Shown here piece by piece: positions 16,103 through 24,726 of a stretch of 64,000 nucleotides of DNA (its first letter is position 1; every line of letters starts with the position of its first letter). The position numbers and the translations under genes are program-made. The DNA is from Gemmataceae bacterium (lineage in GTDB: Bacteria > Planctomycetota > Planctomycetia > Gemmatales > Gemmataceae): positions 27,382-91,381 of the forward strand of contig JAKEET010000011.1 of assembly GCA_022616435.1 (NCBI GenBank), in the 5' to 3' direction. A model generated the notes under the pieces. The model was not told where the DNA came from. It ran no database searches and worked only from the letters and a program-made list of their open reading frames with translations.

Positions 16103-16150
16103 TGGGCGGTCGGCGGCGTGGTCTCCACCTCAGGCATTGGCCACAAGCAT

Positions 16151-16198
16151 CCGAGCCTGAGCGCCAGCGAAGGGCCCTTCGCTGGCGCTCAGGCTCGG
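16151..16198. repeat. Perfect 48-base palindrome between convergent genes
   Basis: Two 24-base arms meet at 16174/16175 with no spacer (ccgagcctgagcgccagcga and onward, mirrored). It sits between the ion-channel gene and the convergent lipoprotein gene. It could act as a bidirectional terminator or be a REP-like element. Confidence 0.8.
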
Positions 16199-16210
16199 GT
16201 TTCCTCAAGG

Positions 16211-16828
16211 TTACGGCCGCACCGGCAGCGGCGGCGCGGGCGGCGGCGGCAGGATGGCCGGCGACGGCGTGACCGCACTCGCCGGAACCGTGCGCTGGCT
16301 GTGCGCCAGCGCCGGCGCCTCCTGCCGCAGCGTGACCACGGCCGGCGGCGAGAACAGCGGCAAGCCCTTCGCGGGCACGTAGCGGACTTGCATTTGCACC
16401 TTGGCGATGTCGGGCCGATAGGTCCGCCACGGCAAGAACAGCGTGTAGCCCCAGCCGATCATGTCCTTGCGCAGCAGGCGTTGCAGCGTGGCCGGGTCGA
16501 TCTCCCAGCGTTCCAGAAGTTGCGGTTTGTTCTGGGCGTTGGCGTGGGTGACGTCGGCCAGCTCGATGATCGCCATGCCGTCGCCGCCGACAGGGTGGCC
16601 GAGCTCCTGGCCGAACAAGTACATGCGGCCTGCCAGGCCGATGAGCGGCTTGCCGTTGTTGACCACGTCTTGCGTGATCATGACGCGGTTTTCCCAGGTG
16701 GCGTGGACCTGGTACGCCGGCAGCACCGGCGGCGTCTCTTGCTTGGGCCGCTGCGAGGTCGAGGTGGTCACGCAGCCCACGCACAACCAGCAGAGCATGA
16801 TCGAGGACATCCGTGTCCGGGGAATCAT
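16211..16828 (-). CDS. Small lipoprotein, last gene of the type II secretion operon
   Basis: The 205-residue protein has GGGAGGTG before its ATG and a lipoprotein signal with lipobox LCVGC (Cys near residue 19). The body (residues about 35-165) includes NRVMITQDVVNNGKPLIGLAGRMYLFG and GYTLFLPWRTYRPDIAKVQMQVRY, which I do not recognise as a named family beyond similar planctomycete lipoproteins. The C-terminus is Pro-rich. Its start codon overlaps the stop of the secretin gene (ATGA), so it is translationally coupled to it. A pilotin-like or secretin-associated role is a reasonable inference from position, not from sequence motifs. Confidence 0.65.
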   Translation of the reverse strand: MIPRTRMSSIMLCWLCVGCVTTSTSQRPKQETPPVLPAYQVHATWENRVMITQDVVNNGKPLIGLAGRMYLFGQELGHPVGGDGMAIIELADVTHANAQNKPQLLERWEIDPATLQRLLRKDMIGWGYTLFLPWRTYRPDIAKVQMQVRYVPAKGLPLFSPPAVVTLRQEAPALAHSQRTVPASAVTPSPAILPPPPAPPLPVRP

Positions 16829-19800
16829 CGCGGCACCTCCCGGCCTGGGGTGTTCGGCGTGGCCGGTTGTTGGATTGGATAGCTCAGCGGCGACAGCGGC
16901 GTTTCCTGGTTGGCAGTGGCCGGCGGCGTTTCCCGCCGCGCGGCAGCGCCGGCCGGCCTCGGCCGCGCCAGGTCTTTCGCATTCTGGATCACGACCCGCG
17001 ACGCCAGCTTGGGCTCCGGGCCCGCAACCGGGACCGGCGTGACTCCCTGGTCCGGCAGCGTCAGCGGCATCGCCGCGCTTGCCGATGCCGGCGCCGAGGC
17101 TACCGGAATCGGCGCGATCGGCCGCAGGCCGCCGGACGGCAACGCGCTGGTTTGGGGCACGATCGACTGCGGCACCGTCGACTGCGGCGCGATGGTCTGC
17201 GGGACGAGGGGCTGCGACAGCAGAGCTGGGGGCGCCGTTTGCGTCGGCCAGCATTGCATGAGGACGCCTTGCATCGGGACGCTCTGCATCGACACGCCCT
17301 GCATCGGCGTCACCTGCATCGGCGCCCCCGGCGTCGGCCCGTTGGCCGGCGGCATCACCGGCCGCGGCGCCGGCCCTTGCTCGAGCACCGGCGTCTTCTC
17401 GTCGATGATCGTCGTCACCGGACCGAGCTTGGCGGCCCCGTCCAGGAACGTCGGGCCGTGCACCTTCATCACGTCGCCCAGGATCCAATCCATGCGCCGC
17501 GATTCCTCGGCCAGGATCCGTTCCGCGTCGGCCCGGCTGTACACGACGTGCGGCGTCAGGATGATCAACAGCTCGGTCTTCGACTTGTTCTGCGTGCGGT
17601 AGCGGAACAGCGCGCCCAGGCCGGGAATGTCGCCCAGCCACGGGATCTTGTTCTCCACCTTGGTGTCCTTGGTCGTGATCAGGCCGCCGAGCGCCACCGT
17701 CTCGCCATTGTAAGCGCTGATCGTCGTTTCCACCTGCTGGATGTTGACCGCGGTGGAGAGCTGGCCGTTGCCCAAGGGAATCGGCGGCGACACCACCGAC
17801 GACACCTCGGGAATCACCCGCATGACCACCCGGCCGTCCGGCATGATCTTCGGCGTCACCTCGAGCTTGATGCCGATGACCGGGCGGTCGATGTTCTGCT
17901 GCACGATGCCCGTAGCCGTGACGGTGGTGCTCGTGACGATCGGGAACTGCTGGCCGATGTTGACGCGGGCCGTCTGGCCGTCGAGGGCCGTGACCTGCGG
18001 CCGGCTGAGCACGTCGATGCGGCTCTGCACGCGCAGGGCCCGGATCAGCAGGTTGAACGTGTCGCTGCCGGCCGAGAACACGAAGCCGCCGATGTTGTTG
18101 GTCGCCGACACGCGGCCCACGCCCAGGTTGCCGAGCCCCTGGAAGCCGACGATGCCCTCGTCGATGACCGTCGAGTTGAGGGTCGTGGCCGGGTTCTGGC
18201 CGGGGAAGGCGCCGGGATTGAAGGTGCTGCTGGTGGACACGCCGGGGGGGATGAAGCTGGAGCCGCCGGTGGCAAAGGCGCGGCGGAACAGCACCGGGCT
18301 CTGCAGGCCGAACTCGACGCCGAACTCGTTGGAATCGACCAGGTCCACCTCGGCGATGAGCACCTGCACCAAGACCTGCGGCGGCGCCGTGTCGAGCTGC
18401 ATCACCAGGTCCATCACCTTGCCGAAATACTCGGGCGTGGCGCTGATGATCAGCGAGTTGGTGATCGGCTCGGCCGTGATGATCACTTCCCGCAAGAACG
18501 TCAGGTATGGCGTGAACTGATTCGAGTTCTGGTAGTTCGTTTGTTCCTTCGTGATGAAATCGTTGAGCGCCGCCGCCACGTCGCCGGCCAGGGCATTGCG
18601 CATCCGGTACGTCTCCTGGCGGCGCTCGGGAATCTTGGCGTCGTCGAGGCGGTAGATGACGCCGCCGATGATGTCGAGGTCGTTCTGGCTGCCGGCGACG
18701 ATCAGGCTGTTGGTGCGCTCATCGACGGTGACGCGCAGGTCGATGATCGGGGCGCCTTCGGGGGTGGCGCCGCCCAGGGTCAGTTGCAGGGGCCGCTGGG
18801 TGGTGGCGCCGGGCTGGACCTGCTGCTGGGCGGGGAACTGGCCGGGCTGTTGGCCGGCGGCGGCGACGCCCAGGAACAGCCGTTGCAGGGCCGTGGCGAC
18901 CTGGTTGGCGTCGGCCTTCTTCAGCGTGAAGATGTTGATGGTGGCGCGGGCGTTGGGCACCACGTCGAGCTCCGTCACCAGGGCCGAGATGAGCTGCATC
19001 GTCTTTTCCGGCGCCGCGATGATCAGCGCGTTCGTGCGGGCGTCCGGCGTGATGCGGATGTCGTCGAGGATGCCGGTCTGGATCGGCTTGCCGTCCTTGT
19101 CCTGGACGATGAAGCGGAGCGAGCTGACCTTGGTCTGCCGGGTCTGCCCCTGGAGGGCGCCGAGCTGGTTGAGGCCAAGCTGCTGCAGGCCTTGCTGCTG
19201 CTGGCCGGGGAACTGGCCCTGCTGCTGGCCGGGGAACTGCCCGGGCTGCTGCTGGCCGCCGACGCCGGTGGTTGGCACGAAGGTGTCGGAGATGGCGCGG
19301 ATCACGAGGTTGGCCAGGTCCTCGGCCACGGCGTTGCGGAGCGGGATGATGCGCAGCTCAATCTTGGCGGCCGATCCCGTCAAGTCGTCAAAGGCCTCGA
19401 TCAGCGAGCGGATTTCGTCCAGGTCGGCGGGCGAGGCTTGCACGATGACCATGTTCTGGTAATCGTCGTAGGTGATGCGGATCTGGTTCTGGGCGCGGGC
19501 CTCGCCGGTGTAGCGATCGGCATAGAAGGTCTGGAGCTGGCTGGCGACGCGCCAGGCGGGGGCGCGCTTGAGCTTGAAGGCCGCCGCCTTGCCGCCGCCG
19601 GCGCTGGGCACGTCGAGGCGCTCGATCTCGCGGAGCACGTCCTTGGTCCGGGCCTTGGGCGTGGCCAGCAGGATCGCGTTCTGCCGCGGCAGCGGGATCA
19701 TGACCACCGAGCCGACGGCGCCGGCCTGCTGTTGCCCGGGAACCTGAAACGGCTGCTGCTGGCCGGGGATCTGCAGCTGCTGTTGCGGCTGCTGCGGCCG

Positions 19801-22800
19801 CGCCCCGGTCTGCGTGGTGGCGTTGGGGCTGATCTGGATGCGCTGGTAGAGCTGGTTGAGCGTGTTGACCACCGACGTGGCGTCGGCGTGCTTCAACGGC
19901 ACCGTCAGGAACTCGATGTCCGCCCCCGAGCCGATCCGCTGGATGAACTCGATCAGCCGGATGATTGCTTCCAGGTCGGCCTGGTTCTCGGCCTGGATGA
20001 CGACGCTGCCCAGTTCCGGCAGCGCCTCGACGATCACCGGCCGCCTGGGCCCGGTGACGCTTTCGGCCTTCTCCTTGGGCGCGGGCTCCTTGTCCGGCTG
20101 GGCTGCCTGGAAGCCGATGACGTAGGGCGGCGTCAGCGGGAAGGCGTTGGGCGTCGTGCCGCCGTCGGTGGACGGACCACGAGCGCCGGCGGGAACTACC
20201 TTGTCGCGCTGATCCGCATCCTGGTCGCCAGGTGTCGGATCGAAGAGAACTGGCTCTTGGTGGTCATCCTTGACCGCCAATCCGAAAAAATCGGGCCCTC
20301 GACTCTGCTGGGACCCGCGGCCGCTCCTTCCGGAGCGGCCTCCGCCCCCGCCTCCGCCAAATCCGGTTCGGCCTCCTCCGCCGGGCGTGAAACTGGGGGT
20401 GAAGCCTCCGCCGCCGCCGAAGGGGGTGATGCCGCCTCCACCGGGCGTGCCGCCGCCGAAGCCGCCGCGGCCGCCAAAGCCGCCGCCGCCGAAGCCGCCG
20501 CCGCTGAACGGCGTCGTGCCGGAGCTGAACCGGTTGCCGGGGGTCGTGGTGGAACTGCGGCCCTGCATGGCGTTGACCGCCTGCTCCACGAGCAACGGAT
20601 CGATGTTCACCTTCACCACCTTGACGACGCGCTTGCTGTCGGACGCGGCCACTTCCAGGTTCTCGACGAGCTTCTTGATGTCCTCGTAGAGCGGCTTGGG
20701 GCAGGCGACGATGATGATGTTGCTGCGGTCGTCCACGCCGACCGACAGGGTGACGCCGCGGGGGTTGCCGTTGGCGTCGATGTTCATGCGTTGCGTAGTG
20801 CCGCGGAAGCCGCCGCCGAAGGGCGAGATACCCCCGGCGGCGAAGCCGCCGCGGGTGTTGTTGTTCATGCTTTCGCGGTAGACCTCGCGGATGACCGTCG
20901 CCACTTCGACGGCGTTGGCGTTCTTGAGCGGGCCGATGTAGTAGGTGCTGATGACCGCGTTGGAATCGTTCTCGCCGGTGTCGAGCGAGCGGGTGACCAG
21001 GTTGCGGATCTGGATCATGTCGAGCATCTTGGCCTTGACCAGGATCGAGTTGGTGGCCGAATCGGCGACGACGCGGATGTTGTCCTCGCGCTTGGCGCCG
21101 CCGCCCTGGCCTTGGGCAAGCAGGCTGGCAAAGCCGCCCCCGCCGCCGAACGGGAAGCCGCCGCCTTGCTGGCCGCGGCCGCGGCCGCCGCCCCCGCCGC
21201 CTTGCATGGGGCCGTTGTAGACTTCGTCCAGGATCTTGGCGACTTCCACGGCGTTGGCGTTCTTGAGCTTGATGACCTCGAAATCGCCCGACGTGGTGTG
21301 CGAGTTCATGATCAGCCGCACCAGCTCCTGGGCCAGGGCCAGCGCCTGCGGATCGTCGCTGGTGATCATCAGCTTGTTGCCGATCGGCGTGATCGTGATC
21401 GGCGGCCCCTTCTTCGACTGGCCCCCGATTTGGCTCGGCTGGTTCTGGGACGGCTGGTTCTGCGACGGTTGGGCCCCGTCCTGGTAGCTGATGGGCTGTT
21501 CGTCGCTGATCTGCTGCTCGCGGGTTTCGCGTTCGCGCGGCTCGCGCAGGATCGACTTGCGCTCCGGCAGGTTGCGCTCCGGCGGGACCGGCGGCGGCGC
21601 GGGTTGCGGGTCGGCGCCCGGCACGAGCACCCGGACGTCGTTGGGGCGCATCTGCGACAAGATCCGTTGCAAGGCGTCGGCCATGGTCGACGCGCTCACC
21701 TTGTCCAGGGAGATGACGCGCAGGTTGCCGCCGCCGAGGTCGCCGCCGTACGAGGTGATCGTCCGGATGGCGGTCCGCACTTCGTCGACTTGCTCGGTGG
21801 AGCCCTTGACGATGATCGAGTTGCTGGACAGCTCGGCGTCGATGTACGGCGCTCCGGTCTTCGAATCGCCGAACATGGCCTTCAGCATGGTCGCCAGCGG
21901 GGCCGCTTCGAGCGTGGCGATCGGGATCTTTTCCGTGCTGGCGCCGGGCGGACGGATGCCTTGAATCTGCCGGGCGATCACGATCTGGTCTTCCGGTCCG
22001 GCGTGGACGTAGATCTGGTTGTTGCCGACGGCGGAGATCTTCAGGTTCGCCCCCTTGTGGATCTCCGTCAACGCCTTGGCGAGCTCCACCGCGTTGCCGG
22101 CCGGCACCTGATAGACCACCAGCGTCGGCGACCCAGGAATGAACTTCTGCCCGCCGGGGCCGGGCACGTCGAGCTTCGCCATCACCGCCTTGGCCAGGGC
22201 GATCTTGTTGGGCGGTCCGTTCACGAACACGGTGTTGGTGCGTTCGTCCGACGAGATCGTGTGCTTGATGATCTTCTGATAGGTCTGCGGCTGGCGCTGG
22301 CCGAAGCCGCCGAAGCCCGGTCCGCCGAAGCCCGGCGGTCCGCCGAAGCCGCCGCGCGGGTCGCGCTCCTCGCGGCGCTCGGACCCGCCGCTGCCGCCGT
22401 CCTTCCCCGACTGGACCACGCCGATGACCTGATTGGGGTCGCCGAGGAAGTTCCGCAGCACCTGCTCGGCGTCGCGGGCCCGCACGTAGATGCACTCGTG
22501 CGTGTACATCTCGGCCTGGTTCGACTCGTTCCCCTCGATCTCCCCCACCAGCTTCAGCAGCCGCTTGAGGTTGAGAACGGTGTCCTGCAGCACGAGCTGG
22601 TTGGTGCGCGAGATGACGTTGACTTCGCTGAAATTGCCGAGCATCTTCTTCGCTTCGGGGGCGAACTCGTCCACGTTGAGCGTCTTCAGCGTGTACACGA
22701 TCTGCACGATCTCGGAAAGCCCGTGCTTGTCGAGATCCTCGACCAGGATGCGCGGCACCAGGTCGCTGGGGATCTTGTCGTCCGCCGGCACCAGCGTGAA

Positions 22801-23244
22801 CGCCGTGGCGCGGCGGAGCAAGATGAACTTCTTGGCCAGGAGCCCTTCGTTGATGATGTCGATGACCTCCGGCAACGTGGCCTTGTGCGGCCGCAACGGC
22901 GTCCCTTTGGGGTGGATGTACGTGAACGTGCCGGACGGGGCCGGGATGTCGGAGATGAGCGGCAAATCGGTCTGATCGGTCAGCCATTCGAAGATACCCG
23001 ACCACGGCTTGTTGCGGAACTCGATGACGTAGACTTTCTCCTTGGGCCCGGCGGTCCTGGCCGGCTGCTTGGCGGCTTCCTTGCCCGTTGCTTTGTCCGC
23101 GTCCTTGCCGGCATCCTTGCTCGCTTCCTTGGCGGGTTGGCTCTTGGCCTCGTTCTGGGCTTCGTTTTGCGCAAGCACGGAACGAGCGGCGCCGGCCAAG
23201 AGCAGGCCGGTCACCACGGCGTACATCCAGCGGCGGTCATTCAT
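16825..23244 (-). CDS. gspD: Giant type II secretion secretin (GspD-like) with about 13 N1-like modules
   Basis: The 2139-residue protein starts at the ATG after GAGGGGAA and has a signal peptide (YAVVTGLLLAGAARSVLAQ). An N0-like domain (residues about 60-130) is followed by a run of about 13 secretin N1-like modules, each with an opening such as IKLKNANAVEVAKIL or FTLKKADANQVATAL and a closing strand such as NSLIVAGS or NALIIAAP. Gly/Gln-rich linkers interrupt them, the longest at 20330-20530. The secretin core spans about residues 1600-1905 (QVLIAEVDLVDSNEFGVEF, TLDGQTA-like ALDGQTARVNIGQQFPIV, VPWLGDIP-like IPWLGDIPGLGALFR, LLIILTPHVV). About 230 residues of Pro/Met/Gln-rich tail follow. 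Canonical GspD is about 650 residues with three N1-type modules. The protein should form the outer-membrane pore of the neighbouring system. Confidence 0.9.
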   Translation of the reverse strand: MNDRRWMYAVVTGLLLAGAARSVLAQNEAQNEAKSQPAKEASKDAGKDADKATGKEAAKQPARTAGPKEKVYVIEFRNKPWSGIFEWLTDQTDLPLISDIPAPSGTFTYIHPKGTPLRPHKATLPEVIDIINEGLLAKKFILLRRATAFTLVPADDKIPSDLVPRILVEDLDKHGLSEIVQIVYTLKTLNVDEFAPEAKKMLGNFSEVNVISRTNQLVLQDTVLNLKRLLKLVGEIEGNESNQAEMYTHECIYVRARDAEQVLRNFLGDPNQVIGVVQSGKDGGSGGSERREERDPRGGFGGPPGFGGPGFGGFGQRQPQTYQKIIKHTISSDERTNTVFVNGPPNKIALAKAVMAKLDVPGPGGQKFIPGSPTLVVYQVPAGNAVELAKALTEIHKGANLKISAVGNNQIYVHAGPEDQIVIARQIQGIRPPGASTEKIPIATLEAAPLATMLKAMFGDSKTGAPYIDAELSSNSIIVKGSTEQVDEVRTAIRTITSYGGDLGGGNLRVISLDKVSASTMADALQRILSQMRPNDVRVLVPGADPQPAPPPVPPERNLPERKSILREPRERETREQQISDEQPISYQDGAQPSQNQPSQNQPSQIGGQSKKGPPITITPIGNKLMITSDDPQALALAQELVRLIMNSHTTSGDFEVIKLKNANAVEVAKILDEVYNGPMQGGGGGGRGRGQQGGGFPFGGGGGFASLLAQGQGGGAKREDNIRVVADSATNSILVKAKMLDMIQIRNLVTRSLDTGENDSNAVISTYYIGPLKNANAVEVATVIREVYRESMNNNTRGGFAAGGISPFGGGFRGTTQRMNIDANGNPRGVTLSVGVDDRSNIIIVACPKPLYEDIKKLVENLEVAASDSKRVVKVVKVNIDPLLVEQAVNAMQGRSSTTTPGNRFSSGTTPFSGGGFGGGGFGGRGGFGGGTPGGGGITPFGGGGGFTPSFTPGGGGRTGFGGGGGGGRSGRSGRGSQQSRGPDFFGLAVKDDHQEPVLFDPTPGDQDADQRDKVVPAGARGPSTDGGTTPNAFPLTPPYVIGFQAAQPDKEPAPKEKAESVTGPRRPVIVEALPELGSVVIQAENQADLEAIIRLIEFIQRIGSGADIEFLTVPLKHADATSVVNTLNQLYQRIQISPNATTQTGARPQQPQQQLQIPGQQQPFQVPGQQQAGAVGSVVMIPLPRQNAILLATPKARTKDVLREIERLDVPSAGGGKAAAFKLKRAPAWRVASQLQTFYADRYTGEARAQNQIRITYDDYQNMVIVQASPADLDEIRSLIEAFDDLTGSAAKIELRIIPLRNAVAEDLANLVIRAISDTFVPTTGVGGQQQPGQFPGQQQGQFPGQQQQGLQQLGLNQLGALQGQTRQTKVSSLRFIVQDKDGKPIQTGILDDIRITPDARTNALIIAAPEKTMQLISALVTELDVVPNARATINIFTLKKADANQVATALQRLFLGVAAAGQQPGQFPAQQQVQPGATTQRPLQLTLGGATPEGAPIIDLRVTVDERTNSLIVAGSQNDLDIIGGVIYRLDDAKIPERRQETYRMRNALAGDVAAALNDFITKEQTNYQNSNQFTPYLTFLREVIITAEPITNSLIISATPEYFGKVMDLVMQLDTAPPQVLVQVLIAEVDLVDSNEFGVEFGLQSPVLFRRAFATGGSSFIPPGVSTSSTFNPGAFPGQNPATTLNSTVIDEGIVGFQGLGNLGVGRVSATNNIGGFVFSAGSDTFNLLIRALRVQSRIDVLSRPQVTALDGQTARVNIGQQFPIVTSTTVTATGIVQQNIDRPVIGIKLEVTPKIMPDGRVVMRVIPEVSSVVSPPIPLGNGQLSTAVNIQQVETTISAYNGETVALGGLITTKDTKVENKIPWLGDIPGLGALFRYRTQNKSKTELLIILTPHVVYSRADAERILAEESRRMDWILGDVMKVHGPTFLDGAAKLGPVTTIIDEKTPVLEQGPAPRPVMPPANGPTPGAPMQVTPMQGVSMQSVPMQGVLMQCWPTQTAPPALLSQPLVPQTIAPQSTVPQSIVPQTSALPSGGLRPIAPIPVASAPASASAAMPLTLPDQGVTPVPVAGPEPKLASRVVIQNAKDLARPRPAGAAARRETPPATANQETPLSPLSYPIQQPATPNTPGREVPR

Positions 23245-23496
23245 GGGATTCCCCTCGGCAAACAAACCACGAGCGCAGCGGAGCAACGACGATGCTATCG
23301 CGAACGATGCTATCGCTAGGAACCGTTTCCGGGGCCTCATAAGTCATGCCCCCCGAAAAGGAAAGGGCGCTTTGATTAGAATTCATTGTGGCACGCCACG
23401 CCCCGGAAAGCCAGGCAATTTGGCGAATGCCTGGACCGGGTGTCATGCAGGGCGCGGTGGCCACGCAAAGCCGTCGCCATGGCACCCTAAACCACA
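23245..23496. other. Spacer inside the secretion operon
   Basis: A 252-base gap between the PilO-like gene and gspD. It contains a 13-base direct repeat (acgatgctatcgc at about 23289 and 23304) and a GGGTGTCAT/ATGGCACCC-type repeat fragment (23437-23489). I see no gene. Confidence 0.4.
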
Positions 23497-24726
23497 CTAC
23501 TTCCCTCGTGGAAACTTCCCCTTGGTCGGCGTCTTCTTCAGCGGACCGAATTTCTTCTTCGCCGGCGCCGCGGTCTCCGTCGTCGCCGACGCCTCCGCGA
23601 ATTCCTCGTCGTACAGGTCCGTCAGCGCCAGCTCCTCGATGCGGTCGGTGGAAAGCGGCCAGCGCATGGCCTGCTTGAGCGACTGGCCGAGGTGGACGGC
23701 GTAGATGTCCTCGCCCACCTGGAAGTACAGATCGCGCTGGTCCACGCGCAGCGCCTTGCCCCGGACCACCACCAGGTCGCGATCCTCGTTGAAGATCCGG
23801 AAGATCTGGTAGCCTCCCGATTTGGGCCGCACCCGGATCTCCGGCGCCCGGTAGATGTAGATGCGCAGGAACGCCTCGTCCACCGTGGGGCTGGTCTGCA
23901 CCAGGTAGGTGTGGGCGAGAACATCCAGGTCGTCCACCGGCGTGTCCTCCTCGACGACCGGCGGCGGCAGCGGGCCGGTGAACACGTTGCGGTTGGGGAT
24001 GTCGCTGTAGTTGCGGGCCAGCAGCTCTTCGGTGGCGACCGCGTTCTTGACCGCCACGCGGGCCACCGCCCACGAGCCGATCGCCAGGCCGCCGGGGGCG
24101 CGCAGGTAGGCGGTCAGGCTTTCCACGGCCGCCAGGCGGGTGTCCGGCGCCGAGATGTACGGCTGCAAGCTGTTCGCCTTGTGGACGACCAGGGCCTCGA
24201 TGCCCATTTGAATCTTGAGCTTGCCGGCGTTGCTGCCGGCGGCGTCGGCGGGGGCCAGCGTCAGGCTCTTGATGCGGTGGGCGATCGGCGCCGCCCGCAG
24301 CGCCGCCAGGGCCTTGACCACGCCGGCCTTGTCGCCCAGGGCGCTGACCATGAACGGCAGCGTCACGTGCCCCGCTTTTTTCCCCTGCGCGACGGGCGCT
24401 TTCAGGGCGCCGGCGGGGCCTTGCACGTGCACCGTCAGCCCGGCGCCGCGCAGCAGCATCTGCAGGTATTCGAAGTAGTCCGACTGCGCCTGGTCGAGGT
24501 TGTTGGGCAAGCTCAGCGCCTTGTACTTGGCGAGCTTCTTCTGGTCATGCCGCACCGCGCTGATCAGCTGCTGCTTCTGCCAGACCTCGTCCTCCAGGCC
24601 GGCGATCTTCACCTTGGCTTCGTGCAAGGGCGCCAGCAGCCACTGGTAGGTGAGGATGCCGCCCCCCATCACCACGGCCACGCCCACCACCAGCACAATC
24701 AGGAAGTTGCGTTCCCGGACGGTCAT
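23497..24726 (-). CDS. PilO/GspM-like membrane protein of the secretion platform
   Basis: The 409-residue protein starts at the ATG after GGAGG. One N-terminal membrane span (residues 9-28, LIVLVVGVAVVMGGGILTY) leads into a coiled coil (LEDEVWQKQQLISAVRHDQKKLAKY). A ferredoxin-like region with HRIKSLTLAPADAAG and KIQMGIEALVV then matches the PilO/GspM arrangement. Residues about 230-409 are an extra domain ending in a basic KKFGPLKKTPTKGKFPRGK tail. The stop of the upstream PilM-PilN-like gene overlaps its ATG (ATGA). Together these two would form the inner-membrane assembly platform linking GspE to the pseudopilus. The annotation as PilO versus GspM is uncertain; both share the topology. Confidence 0.7.
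   Translation of the reverse strand: MTVRERNFLIVLVVGVAVVMGGGILTYQWLLAPLHEAKVKIAGLEDEVWQKQQLISAVRHDQKKLAKYKALSLPNNLDQAQSDYFEYLQMLLRGAGLTVHVQGPAGALKAPVAQGKKAGHVTLPFMVSALGDKAGVVKALAALRAAPIAHRIKSLTLAPADAAGSNAGKLKIQMGIEALVVHKANSLQPYISAPDTRLAAVESLTAYLRAPGGLAIGSWAVARVAVKNAVATEELLARNYSDIPNRNVFTGPLPPPVVEEDTPVDDLDVLAHTYLVQTSPTVDEAFLRIYIYRAPEIRVRPKSGGYQIFRIFNEDRDLVVVRGKALRVDQRDLYFQVGEDIYAVHLGQSLKQAMRWPLSTDRIEELALTDLYDEEFAEASATTETAAPAKKKFGPLKKTPTKGKFPRGK

Noticed and set aside
16813..23319. A plus-strand open frame of about 2168 codons covering the secretin region
   Set aside because: Its translation is His/Arg/Asp/Gly-rich with no recognisable domain. It is the antisense shadow of gspD, whose minus-strand frame has clear secretin motifs and a ribosome site. 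High GC at third positions keeps the opposite frame open.
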